Part shown: positions 8,237-15,727 of the stretch, piece by piece
Numbering within the stretch: position 1 is the stretch's first letter
Layout of the letters: every line of letters starts with the position of its first letter
Assembly (NCBI GenBank): GCA_023413555.1
Contig: JAEZPG010000095.1
Location: 1 to 17,553 of the forward strand
Length of the DNA: 17,553 nt
Origin: Bacillota bacterium
GTDB taxonomy: Bacteria; Bacillota; Clostridia; Lachnospirales; Lachnospiraceae
Direction of reading: 5' to 3'
Translations under genes and position numbers: made by a program
The notes under the pieces: generated by a model
What the model was told of the DNA's origin: nothing
Database searches by the model: none
What the model saw: the letters and a program-made list of their open reading frames with translations, nothing else

Positions 8237-10658
8237 ATATTAATCCACGTTCCTTGGCAATGCTAATGGCCATGGAACGTTTATTTACTTTTAATTTACT
8301 GTAGATACTTTTGGTATGCTGTTTGACTGTGTTTAAACTAATGCAACGTCTCTTGGCAATTTGAATGAGGGTATCCCCTGTATATAGCTCTAATAACATC
8401 TCTATCTCTGTCTTTGTCAATATATCGTTTTGCTTTGCCGACGGTATAAGATATTTGGGGTAATGCTTCGCTCTAGCATTGACCTTAAGTAAAATCTCCT
8501 GAAACTCATTCTCATAACCTATGTTCGGAAGCTTCTTTGCTACAGAAAATACGATAGGCTGAATTGCAACACCCTCATATATAATAATCTGATTCAGACC
8601 ATGTTTCTTAGCTAGCAAGTATGCCTTGAGAAAGAATCGAATTGCCTGCTCTTGCATATTTTTGCGATAATAGATGATGGAATATAATATATAGCATTCC
8701 ACCCGATCTGCTTCAAAACCAAACTCCTCACAACTTTTAATTAAAGCATCTAGTTTTTGTTGTGCATCATATAAATCCTCAACTAGAATCTGTACTCTAA
8801 TATGTTGTAGGAAATATCTAAAACTAACTAGATTATGTGTGTCATATAAATCTTTTCGCTGCTCTGATATCCATGTATTAATCTTCTCTATATTACGTCG
8901 CTGTAGCCATATTTTAATATAGAAGGAATCAAATTTATAAAGATAGTCTGCTTTAGTTATGTGCACCTTAATAATCTCTTCTTTTTTACCCAATATATCA
9001 TACTTCTCTATGTCATAAGATCGTTGGGTATCCAGAAGGAACAACTCTCCATACAGCCCAGGTCCATACATCTTGTACTTCCTGCAACCACATACTCCTA
9101 TTTCAAGACATTTTACTGCCTCTTCCATACGGAATGACTGGCAATAGCGAATCCCCAAATAAAGCATTATCAAAGCATACAGTTGTTCTCCTAAATAATG
9201 TTCTAATATTGGATTCTCTAAAAATCGTTCTACTCCATCATCAAAATTCCATCTTCTTAGTAGTAAGAAAGTCACCATATCCATTTCTTCATATATAAAT
9301 AACTTCTTAATGAATTGATTCATGGTAAAATTCTTATCACTTTTTCTCACAATATGTATGAATTCGTCTACTGTAGTCGTAGGGGATATAAGCATAATAT
9401 AGACATACGTCAAATCCATGTGCACCCACTGAGCCTCTGTTAGTTCAGAAGTGGTGTACTTATGCATAAAGGCCTCATACCATTTGGTAAAACCAGTCAT
9501 ATCAAATTGTACAAGACAGTTTATTATCTTCCAGAAAATAGCTTCTGCACTACTCTTAATAATCTCCTCAGGAATACTATGATAATATTTCACATACTGA
9601 GATTGTAATTTATGATTATTAGAAGTTTTTTGTAGTTTTAATAAGGAGCGTGTTGCATCTTCATATGCCCCTATCTTAACATTAAGCGCTGTCACACTCG
9701 CATAATCCTTCTTACTTTCATAGTAACGAATCGCCTCATTGTTCACATTTAAATAATCCTCTCTATCCAATAACACAGAAAACAATCTCTCTAAAAGATT
9801 TAATATTAATTTTGTAAAGACCAAATTATCTCTCTCGTCCTTGACAAGAAAGCAATTCCTATCAGCAAATGCCGTAAGTACTAGGTAATTATCATTATCT
9901 CCGTAGATTATACGAATAACTTCCTCATTAATCTCATTAAATGGATATACCCTTTTTATTATTTCAAACTCTTCCTGTGTCCAATAATCCACTACTGTAG
10001 CTTTTAAATGCCAGAATACTTGCTCTCGTACATGTTCTATCAATTCCTGATAAGTTCTTCCATTCTTCTCATACTGAATTACCATAAGATCCAGCATGAT
10101 TGGCATTACAAAGGCATCGGCTGGCAAAGCAAAGCTATCCATCTCTAAATTACAATGTTTGAATACATTAATATACTGTCGAATCTCATTCGTATTGAAC
10201 ATCAGATTCTTACATGATATTAAGTTCGTTCGTTGTACAGTAATCTCATCTGTGACATAATCAGGAATTCTGCCCTTTGTAATAAAACAAATTCTAGAAT
10301 CAGGAGGAAGACCCTTATTTATATCCACTATGTATTTATCTAAAGGGCCAAAGGCAACTTTCTCATAATGATCCCAAATCACCAATACAGAATCCTGCTC
10401 TTTGTTTATAGCTTCCTTTAAGATATTCATTAATTTCTCGGAACTCTCATTACAATCTACCCAATATATGTTGTATTGATTCGACAATTTACGATGAGCC
10501 ATCCATTTTACAACCAGACTTGTTTTCCCAAGGCCAGTTATCCCTTGTATGAACGTTGTATAATATAATTTTACGCTTTTGTCCAGTATACCCAAAATAC
10601 GATCACTTATATATATTTCCTTATTCAATTTTGGAGGAATAAATAGACTGTGCCTCAT
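8235..10658 (-). CDS. Large STAND/LAL (MalT-like) LuxR-family transcriptional regulator
   Basis: A protein of 807 residues. A P-loop GITGLGKT at 39-46 and a Walker B-like strand VLVIWDHYE at 91-99 mark an N-terminal NTPase of the STAND type. A following stretch with ICFITKGRIP fits the sensor region. The long helical middle (about 280-730) resembles the TPR-like arms of MalT/LAL proteins. The last 65 residues are a LuxR helix-turn-helix (LTKTEIEML, then ISLNTVKQHTKSIYSKL). Such proteins usually bind a small inducer and ATP, oligomerise and activate transcription. The inducer and targets here cannot be read from the sequence. It is a single-gene unit with its own promoter and terminator between rplL and rpoB. 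That position suggests, but does not prove, a role linked to growth rate or transcription capacity. GGAAGGAAAAG upstream supports the ATG start. Confidence 0.85.
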   Translation of the reverse strand: MRHSLFIPPKLNKEIYISDRILGILDKSVKLYYTTFIQGITGLGKTSLVVKWMAHRKLSNQYNIYWVDCNESSEKLMNILKEAINKEQDSVLVIWDHYEKVAFGPLDKYIVDINKGLPPDSRICFITKGRIPDYVTDEITVQRTNLISCKNLMFNTNEIRQYINVFKHCNLEMDSFALPADAFVMPIMLDLMVIQYEKNGRTYQELIEHVREQVFWHLKATVVDYWTQEEFEIIKRVYPFNEINEEVIRIIYGDNDNYLVLTAFADRNCFLVKDERDNLVFTKLILNLLERLFSVLLDREDYLNVNNEAIRYYESKKDYASVTALNVKIGAYEDATRSLLKLQKTSNNHKLQSQYVKYYHSIPEEIIKSSAEAIFWKIINCLVQFDMTGFTKWYEAFMHKYTTSELTEAQWVHMDLTYVYIMLISPTTTVDEFIHIVRKSDKNFTMNQFIKKLFIYEEMDMVTFLLLRRWNFDDGVERFLENPILEHYLGEQLYALIMLYLGIRYCQSFRMEEAVKCLEIGVCGCRKYKMYGPGLYGELFLLDTQRSYDIEKYDILGKKEEIIKVHITKADYLYKFDSFYIKIWLQRRNIEKINTWISEQRKDLYDTHNLVSFRYFLQHIRVQILVEDLYDAQQKLDALIKSCEEFGFEADRVECYILYSIIYYRKNMQEQAIRFFLKAYLLAKKHGLNQIIIYEGVAIQPIVFSVAKKLPNIGYENEFQEILLKVNARAKHYPKYLIPSAKQNDILTKTEIEMLLELYTGDTLIQIAKRRCISLNTVKQHTKSIYSKLKVNKRSMAISIAKERGLI

Positions 10659-10720
10659 TCTTTATCTTTTCCTTCCTATGATACTTTATTATCGAATTTA
10701 TAGTATATATGTTATCTAAA

Positions 10721-10749
10721 ATATTACATTATTATAGATATATTATCAA
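10721..10749 (-). promoter_or_regulatory. Candidate promoter of the LuxR-type regulator
   Basis: The minus strand reads TTGATA (complement of 10744-10749), 17 bases, TAATAT (complement of 10721-10726), about 60 bases ahead of the regulator's ATG. The surrounding sequence is very AT-rich, so chance matches are easy. Confidence 0.45.
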
Positions 10750-10813
10750 TCATTATCTATGTATTATCCACTGAAAACAAATAGAGAGTTCAGGAAATTT
10801 CCTATCCAATAAC

Positions 10814-10858
10814 AAAAGAGTCCGTATACAGATGTTAACATCGAATACGAACTCTTTT
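10814..10858 (-). terminator. Terminator of rplJL
   Basis: A long stem of about 20 bp (10814-10834 with 10839-10858, some mismatches) has a TTAA loop and AAAAGAG/CTCTTTT ends, so T-runs occur on both strands. It lies 48 bases after the rplL stop and before the regulator's promoter. Confidence 0.85.
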
Positions 10859-10905
10859 ATTATTCATACATAAACTTCCTGGCTCTTTTTACAACAAACT
10901 CTAAA

Positions 10906-11271
10906 TTATTTAAGAGTAACTTTAGCGCCTTCAGCTTCAAGTTTAGTTTTGATTTCTTCAGCTTCTTCTTTAGCAGCTGCTTCTTTAACAACCTTAGGAG
11001 CTCCATCAACTACTTCTTTAGCTTCCTTTAAGCCTAAGCCTGTAATCTCACGAACAACTTTGATAACCTTAACTTTGTTAGGGCCAACTTCTGTTAATTC
11101 TACATCAAATTCAGTTTTTTCTTCTACAGCAGCACCAGCGTCTGCAGCAGCAGCTACTACTACACCAGCAGCAGCGGAAACACCAAATTCTTCTTCACAT
11201 GCTTTTACTAATTCGTTTAATTCTAATACTGTTAAGCTCTTAATAGCTTCGATAAATTCTTGAGTTGTCAT
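10906..11271 (-). CDS. rplL: 50S ribosomal protein L7/L12
   Basis: This is the stalk protein of the large subunit, present in several copies bound to L10, where it recruits and activates translation GTPases. It has 121 residues, the family's normal length. The N-terminal dimerisation domain (about 1-30), an Ala-rich hinge (about 36-52) and the C-terminal factor-binding domain with KVIKVVREITGLGLKEAKE are all visible. GGAGG sits 7 bases before the ATG. It follows rplJ by 97 bases. That gap contains a small AGGC/GCCT hairpin and no obvious promoter, consistent with co-transcription. Confidence 0.98.
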   Translation of the reverse strand: MTTQEFIEAIKSLTVLELNELVKACEEEFGVSAAAGVVVAAAADAGAAVEEKTEFDVELTEVGPNKVKVIKVVREITGLGLKEAKEVVDGAPKVVKEAAAKEEAEEIKTKLEAEGAKVTLK

Positions 11272-11368
11272 TATTAATTACCTCCAATTAAATTTTAAAT
11301 GAATTATACGGACCTTGTCCCTGTTACTATCTTAGGCATACGCCTGTCTGTCTAAGTTACAACCGGTC

Positions 11369-11857
11369 TTACGCTTCTTTGCTCTCAGCAATCTGATTAA
11401 TAACTCTTGCAAAGTTTGTAATAGGAGATTGTAAGCTTCCAAGTAATTTGGAAATAAGAACTTCTCTGGAAGGAATGTTTGCAATAACTTTAACGCCATT
11501 AGCATCATAGAAGATTCCCTCTACTACTGCACCCTTAAATTCCAGTTTGTCATTTCCTTTTGCCACTTCATTAAGAACTCTAGCTGGAGCAGTTGCATCT
11601 TCCATACCAAATGCAATTGCAGTAGGTCCTTCTAATGTAGCGTCTAATTGAGCGTAATCAGTACCTTCGAAAGCTCTCTTAAGCATAGTGTTTTTGTATA
11701 CTTTGTATACAACACCAGCTTCTCTTAATTTCTTACGCATAGCAGTATCCTGCTCTACTGTTAAACCACGATAGTCAACAATAACTGCGGATTGAGCTTT
11801 AGAAGCGAACTCTTTAATCTCGTCTACAATAGGTTGTTTTAATTCTACCTTTGCCAT
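11369..11857 (-). CDS. rplJ: 50S ribosomal protein L10
   Basis: L10 is the base of the L7/L12 stalk on 23S rRNA and, with L12, the autoregulator of this operon. It has 162 residues. The N-terminal rRNA-binding region has VDYRGLTVEQ and YKVYKNTMLKRA. The C-terminal helix that docks L12 dimers ends in ARVINQIAESKEA. AAGGAGG lies 9 bases before the ATG. It is the first gene of rplJ-rplL behind an L10-type leader. In most bacteria it directly follows rplA. Here about 4.4 kb of accessory DNA intervenes. Confidence 0.98.
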   Translation of the reverse strand: MAKVELKQPIVDEIKEFASKAQSAVIVDYRGLTVEQDTAMRKKLREAGVVYKVYKNTMLKRAFEGTDYAQLDATLEGPTAIAFGMEDATAPARVLNEVAKGNDKLEFKGAVVEGIFYDANGVKVIANIPSREVLISKLLGSLQSPITNFARVINQIAESKEA

Positions 11858-11882
11858 TATGCTGTACCTCCTTATAGAATGG

Positions 11883-11900
11883 TGGCTGAAACCTCAGCCA
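11883..11900 (-). promoter_or_regulatory. Hairpin just upstream of the rplJ ribosome binding site
   Basis: TGGCTGA (11883-11889) and TCAGCCA (11894-11900) pair perfectly around a 4-base loop. It lies between the attenuator and the rplJ Shine-Dalgarno. It could protect the 5' end or adjust translation. Its role is unknown. Confidence 0.5.
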
Positions 11901-11939
11901 AGGCACCGCCGCTATATTATGAAACAAAGTTTCTTCATG

Positions 11940-12083
11940 AAAAAAACCTTGCTGTAAGACAGCAAGGTTCTATAAGTTCATACATGAATCTCTTATATTT
12001 CCTCGGTAGGCGATTTCAACTTATGCCTTACGGCACCTACTGTCTTCGGCAGCTATAAAAATCGTGCGTATCACGCTCGATCT
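11940..12083 (-). promoter_or_regulatory. Ribosomal protein L10 leader with attenuator
   Basis: The leader RNA begins near 12083. On the minus strand 12001-12052 reads GCCGAAGACAGTAGGTGCC and later GCCTACCGAGG, the conserved blocks of the Firmicute L10 leader that mimic the L10-L12 site on 23S rRNA. Downstream, 11945-11955 pairs with 11959-11969 in an 11-bp stem with a 3-base loop, followed on the minus strand by seven T (complement of 11940-11946). This is a strong intrinsic terminator ahead of rplJ. The arrangement fits known feedback: free L10-L12 binds the leader and favours termination. Confidence 0.88.
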
Positions 12084-12089
12084 GATAAA

Positions 12090-12119
12090 AGTATAGCATG
12101 TGACATTGCAATGTGTCAA
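12090..12119 (-). promoter_or_regulatory. Sigma-A promoter of rplJL
   Basis: The minus strand reads TTGACA (complement of 12114-12119), 18 bases, TATACT (complement of 12090-12095). It is preceded by an A-run and AT-rich stretch that looks like an UP element. The spacer holds a perfect 12-bp palindrome, ACATTGCAATGT, at 12103-12114. Confidence 0.9.
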
Positions 12120-12272
12120 TAATAATTTTTTTGAGATGCAAATAGTCAGGAAGGAAACTTTCCACTAGTCAAGTACTTGATAAAATTCGAACCAGTGATC
12201 TTCTACTTTGTATCTCCTTCTTTATTGTTATGTAAAATACAGAAACACGCTATTGTTCATTATTCTCTCTAA

Positions 12273-13184
12273 TCATGTCACTTCCAATTCTTTTAAAATA
12301 TCTTGTGCAAACTTAGATAAGGTTCTCTTTCCATAATCATCCTGATTAATATAAGTAGAATAAAGAATCCGATATGCTTCTTCTATTGAGTCAAACATAC
12401 CTTCTTGATTTTTCATTATTTCATCCACATATTCCTGACTAAATATGGTACGTTTTTTTATTAGATCTTGAACCACGTCTCGATGAATTTGATATAAACC
12501 TTCTAAGTTAACTACTTCGATGTTTTCTCTAATAATTTCATCCAAAACTTCTATATATATTTCTAGAGCATTTTTGTCTTGCATATAGTTTGTATTTTTA
12601 ATGTGATAGCTAAATCTCAGCATTTCATCTGTCTTATAATTTACATTATGTGGTGAATATGTGAACTCGCTTTTTCTCTTAAGCATATTACATGCTGGAC
12701 ACACCGGTATTAAGTTGTAAAATGATACAGCAAATATAGGATAGTCATTTTTATTGATAAAATGATCTAGATGAGATGTATTCACAGTACCCGAAGAATT
12801 AATATAATTTCTATTACAGTATGGGCATGCTGTAACATCTAACTTTGTTAAGATATACGTTCTGGTTTCACTTGTCATACCAGCATATAATGAATCGACA
12901 ATATAACATATTTCTTTCCCTTTTTTATTAAGCCTTTTTAGTTTGTCCATTGATATACCATTGTCATCAATAAATTTCTTTAATACTATAATTTCATCAT
13001 ATGTTGCACATATGATTTTTTCTATATTATATGTTTTTCCAGAAATATGTAGGTTTTTCAAGCACCAATCGTTAAGCTCTACTATCTTTTTAGGATCTCT
13101 CTTTTTAAGAACTAAATTATAAAATTCTTTTACTGTCTCTTTTTTTTCTTTATCTTCTAATTTATTAAATTGTAAGGGTATCAT
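12273..13184 (-). CDS. HNH endonuclease, Septu PtuB-like
   Basis: A protein of 303 residues with a zinc-framed HNH nuclease core. CPYC is at 120-123, the catalytic-type HLDH at 138-141, then N157 and CPACN at 162-166, followed by K169. The N-terminal third is helical and charged. The C-terminus ends in RTLSKFAQDILKEL, a tail of a kind I associate with ATPase-linked HNH proteins. Its ATG overlaps the stop of the ATPase gene (ATGA), with GGAGAAGGA just upstream, so the two are translationally coupled. In Septu the HNH protein PtuB is held by the ATPase PtuA and cleaves nucleic acid on phage infection. Retron Ec78-type effectors use a related pair, but no reverse transcriptase is present here. 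The gene is visibly more AT-rich than its ribosomal neighbours, consistent with horizontal acquisition. Confidence 0.75.
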   Translation of the reverse strand: MIPLQFNKLEDKEKKETVKEFYNLVLKKRDPKKIVELNDWCLKNLHISGKTYNIEKIICATYDEIIVLKKFIDDNGISMDKLKRLNKKGKEICYIVDSLYAGMTSETRTYILTKLDVTACPYCNRNYINSSGTVNTSHLDHFINKNDYPIFAVSFYNLIPVCPACNMLKRKSEFTYSPHNVNYKTDEMLRFSYHIKNTNYMQDKNALEIYIEVLDEIIRENIEVVNLEGLYQIHRDVVQDLIKKRTIFSQEYVDEIMKNQEGMFDSIEEAYRILYSTYINQDDYGKRTLSKFAQDILKELEVT

Positions 13185-15172
13185 TCCTTCTCCTTTGATA
13201 CAAGGCGTTGAATTTCTTTTTCCAAGAACACCCTCCGCCTTTCAAGTGCACATATTTTATTTGTTTCTTTACTGCATTTATCAAGCATTATGAATAGCTT
13301 TTTTCTAATTAATTCATTTCCAATCCACAATATTTTCTCATTAAATACCAATACTTCAGCTTCTGACAATTCACACTCCTGTTTTATTGCAGAAGCTAAT
13401 CTTTTAAGCATTTTATTAATTTCTATAGTTGCGAACTTTCCCATACTGCCTTCATTAAGATAAAAAGCATCATTTAACAAGGTATATATATCCGTTCCAA
13501 ATGTTTGGATATGCTTACAAGTTTGGTCTGGAATACTATTTCCATCTACCTGTTTCAAGTATATAGTATTCTCCCTTGGAATATCTGATAGTACCAATGG
13601 CGAGTGTGTAGCAAAAATAATCTGAACTTTGTAATTAGCAAATTGCCTTTTTACTTCTTGTATCATATTATAAACCATATTTTTTTGCCATTCTGGATGT
13701 AAATATAGATCAATCTCATCTATTAACAAAAGAATAGAACTATGTAATTCAGCTGGCTTTGTTTTGTCAATTTTATTGAATTCGGGCACTAGATTAAGCC
13801 ATGAAAAAAAATTTTGAAATGCTCTTTCTCCAGATGACATTTGTAAATTCCCAATTTCAATATATTTCAGAATAAAAGAATAGTCTTCCTCATATCTTGT
13901 TTTTATGAATTTTAGAAATTTTATATATGCCTCTTCAGATAATTTTATATCTAATATTAAGTCTGTTTTATATGCGAGATCCTCTATTGGAACAGTATTT
14001 TTATAGACCATTGCATTTACTTTAAGCTCGTCAAAGAACTTTACTTCATTTATACCTGCCTTAAAATATTTTCTAATTCTATCATTATTTTGTGTTTCTA
14101 TTATATTTGTAATTAAATCTTGTATTTTTGATATTGTATTTTTATGTTCATATACTTTCAGTGGTAAGTCTAATGTAAGGACGCACTCAAAAAGCAAATT
14201 CAGGTTAATCTTCATTACAACATCCTTCAAATTAATATTATCATAAATCGATAAATACTTTCTAAATTCCTTATATTTTTCGTAGAAATACTTTTTGTTC
14301 TCATTAAATTCTTCTTTGTTAGCATCTTTACTAAAATACGAGTAGCGCTTTACTAACATATCTTCACATGATGCAAACTGTATGTGTATTGAAGTTGGAA
14401 CGATACCATCATATCCAGCTAGTAATTTACTATCATACAATTTATAAAAATACAACATATCGCAGATTTGCTGAAAATTGGCTAATGTTCTCTGTTCCTT
14501 AATAACATCATAGTTAAAATACCAAAGTTTAGAGTCAAAAAAATCATTTGTTTCTAAATGTAACATTGTAGTATAATATATTCTAGCTATAGTACTTAAT
14601 GCAGTAGGTGAGAGTATGATTCTAGATAGTTTACCATTACTAGATGTCCCATTCTCCCCATAGTTATATGAACTATTCGTTAAACATACGGTAGTTATAT
14701 CGCTTAAGCCTTTACCTTCACTTAAATGGTCCTTACTTTCCTCTGTACTTTCATAAAAACTTACAGCGTCATACGGCGTCTTATTTAAAAATGTATTTGT
14801 TGCAAAATTATGATATATAATCAACTCGTCATTCTTTTTAAACACAAGTAGCTTTTTATTGCTCTCGTAACTCTCTTCTTCAAAATTGATATATTCATTT
14901 CTCTCCTTTTTAAATCTTGGATAGCATTCCAAATCACTTAGTTCGCCTAACAAAGATGTCTTACCTGATCCATTCTTCCCAACAATTGCTGTAATATTAG
15001 TTATAATTTGTTCCTCATCAAAAAAATTCTGAATATGTGATGTCTTAATTGTCTCGCTTAATACATATGTTCCATTGTCACAATGTAATTCAAAACTATA
15101 ACACATGGAGAAATTATATCCTTGTTGGACTATGTTTTTGCCCTTATTTATCCATATATATATTAGTTCCAT
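13181..15172 (-). CDS. SMC/ABC-type AAA ATPase, Septu PtuA-like
   Basis: A protein of about 663 residues. Counting from the upstream TTG at 15187, the Walker A GKNGSGKT lies at 70-77, an ABC signature-like MSSGERA at about 449-455, Walker B LLLIDEID at about 484-491 and the H-loop FATHSPL at about 525-531. This is the order of RecF/SMC-like ATPases used in defence systems. A long insert of about 370 residues, without a recognised domain, separates Walker A from the signature. I choose the ATG at 15172 because AAGGGAG lies 5 bases upstream. The longer TTG start lacks such a site. It overlaps the HNH gene by 4 bp. In Septu this ATPase forms the scaffold and senses infection while PtuB cuts. Low GC points to transfer. 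Other HNH-coupled ATPase systems are possible. Confidence 0.75.
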   Translation of the reverse strand: MELIYIWINKGKNIVQQGYNFSMCYSFELHCDNGTYVLSETIKTSHIQNFFDEEQIITNITAIVGKNGSGKTSLLGELSDLECYPRFKKERNEYINFEEESYESNKKLLVFKKNDELIIYHNFATNTFLNKTPYDAVSFYESTEESKDHLSEGKGLSDITTVCLTNSSYNYGENGTSSNGKLSRIILSPTALSTIARIYYTTMLHLETNDFFDSKLWYFNYDVIKEQRTLANFQQICDMLYFYKLYDSKLLAGYDGIVPTSIHIQFASCEDMLVKRYSYFSKDANKEEFNENKKYFYEKYKEFRKYLSIYDNINLKDVVMKINLNLLFECVLTLDLPLKVYEHKNTISKIQDLITNIIETQNNDRIRKYFKAGINEVKFFDELKVNAMVYKNTVPIEDLAYKTDLILDIKLSEEAYIKFLKFIKTRYEEDYSFILKYIEIGNLQMSSGERAFQNFFSWLNLVPEFNKIDKTKPAELHSSILLLIDEIDLYLHPEWQKNMVYNMIQEVKRQFANYKVQIIFATHSPLVLSDIPRENTIYLKQVDGNSIPDQTCKHIQTFGTDIYTLLNDAFYLNEGSMGKFATIEINKMLKRLASAIKQECELSEAEVLVFNEKILWIGNELIRKKLFIMLDKCSKETNKICALERRRVFLEKEIQRLVSKEKE

Positions 15173-15214
15173 AAATACTCCCTTCAATGTATAACCTATT
15201 ATAATTCTTAGTAA

Positions 15215-15261
15215 ATATTACTATATTTTTCTATTTATTACAATATAAGCGTATTATTGTA
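15215..15261 (-). promoter_or_regulatory. Candidate promoter and operator of the Septu-like operon
   Basis: The minus strand reads TTGTAA (complement of 15238-15243), 17 bases, TAATAT (complement of 15215-15220), which predicts a start about 36 bases before the ATG. An inverted repeat, TACAATA (15239-15245) and TATTGTA (15255-15261) with a 9-base centre, overlaps the -35 box and could be a repressor site. The region is AT-rich, so both calls are tentative. A second -10-like TATAAT is the complement of 15198-15203. Confidence 0.35.
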
Positions 15262-15304
15262 CAACAAAATATATCATATTAACAGATTAATAGCTCCCTA
15301 ATGG

Positions 15305-15340
15305 TCAGTTATAAAATAACCAATTTATTATTTTCTTCAA
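15305..15340 (-). pseudogene. Vestigial gene start after the antiporter remnant
   Basis: Directly after the antiporter remnant's stop codon the minus strand has a very strong GAGAGGAGG, then a TTG codon and 11 codons (MKKIINWLFYN if TTG initiates) before a stop. A strong ribosome binding site serving only a stub suggests the head of a lost downstream gene, cut when the Septu-like genes arrived or decayed since. Chance is possible. Confidence 0.3.
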
Positions 15341-15358
15341 TTAATTAACCGCCTCCTC

Positions 15359-15502
15359 TCAACTAAGTAATTTCTTATATAATACATTCATCCCATAAGC
15401 TCTTAATGGCCCAGTAATTACAATAGCCATAACTGTTACAAATAAAACAATCTTTTCAAAAACTAATCTTGTTGCAAGAAGTACTGACACAACCTCTGCC
15501 GT
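15359..15502 (-). pseudogene. C-terminal remnant of a CPA1/NhaP-type cation:proton antiporter
   Basis: A minus-strand frame of 47 codons begins right after an in-frame TGA and ends at 15359. It contains IVLFVTVMAIVITGPLRAYG then KKLLS. The pattern of a final membrane helix, AIVIT-x-PL-x-A-x-G and a short K-rich end is what I recall for the C-terminus of clostridial NhaP/CPA1 sodium:proton antiporters. No start codon, no Walker motifs and no upstream transporter body are present, so it is a scrap of a formerly full-length gene. A strong ribosome binding site follows its stop, as expected inside a former operon. The identification rests on recall of the family pattern and was not searched. Confidence 0.5.
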
Positions 15503-15719
15503 TCAAAGTTTTACGAGTTTTTCGTTCAATCTTTTTAACATATGCTGAACCTCATACTTACCACAAATGCGCCATACTAACGATTGTAAGAATGTTGAAA
15601 ACAGCAACTGGATCGGAATAAAAAAACAATACTTCCTATATATTATTTCTTATAATCTTCAGTAAACTAATACCCAAATAGGATAAAGCAATACCTATAT
15701 TATTCGCTTGCTTTTTATA
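15503..15719 (-). pseudogene. Unidentified hydrophobic coding remnant
   Basis: Two minus-strand frames look protein-like. Frame one (15719-15636) includes NNIGIALSYLGISLLKII and ends at TAG. Frame two (about 15649 to the TGA at 15503-15505) includes FFIPIQLLFSTFLQSLVWRI then HMLKRLNEKLVKL. They could be one membrane-protein end split by a frameshift. Frame two is in frame with the antiporter scrap across the TGA. No start with a ribosome binding site is seen and I do not recognise the family. It abuts the giant palindrome. Confidence 0.25.
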
Positions 15720-15727
15720 CTTCTGTT

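Noticed and set aside
12165..12215. GGTTCGAAT on the minus strand, like a tRNA T-arm or att site
   Set aside because: The flanking bases do not form a T-stem, acceptor or other tRNA arms, and no matching direct repeat was seen on the other side of the accessory genes. It reads better as a short coding scrap.
12273..15172. Retron or Gabija identity for the ATPase-nuclease pair
   Set aside because: No reverse transcriptase or msr/msd-like RNA gene was seen nearby, and there is no UvrD-like helicase or TOPRIM domain. The HNH partner points to a Septu-like system.
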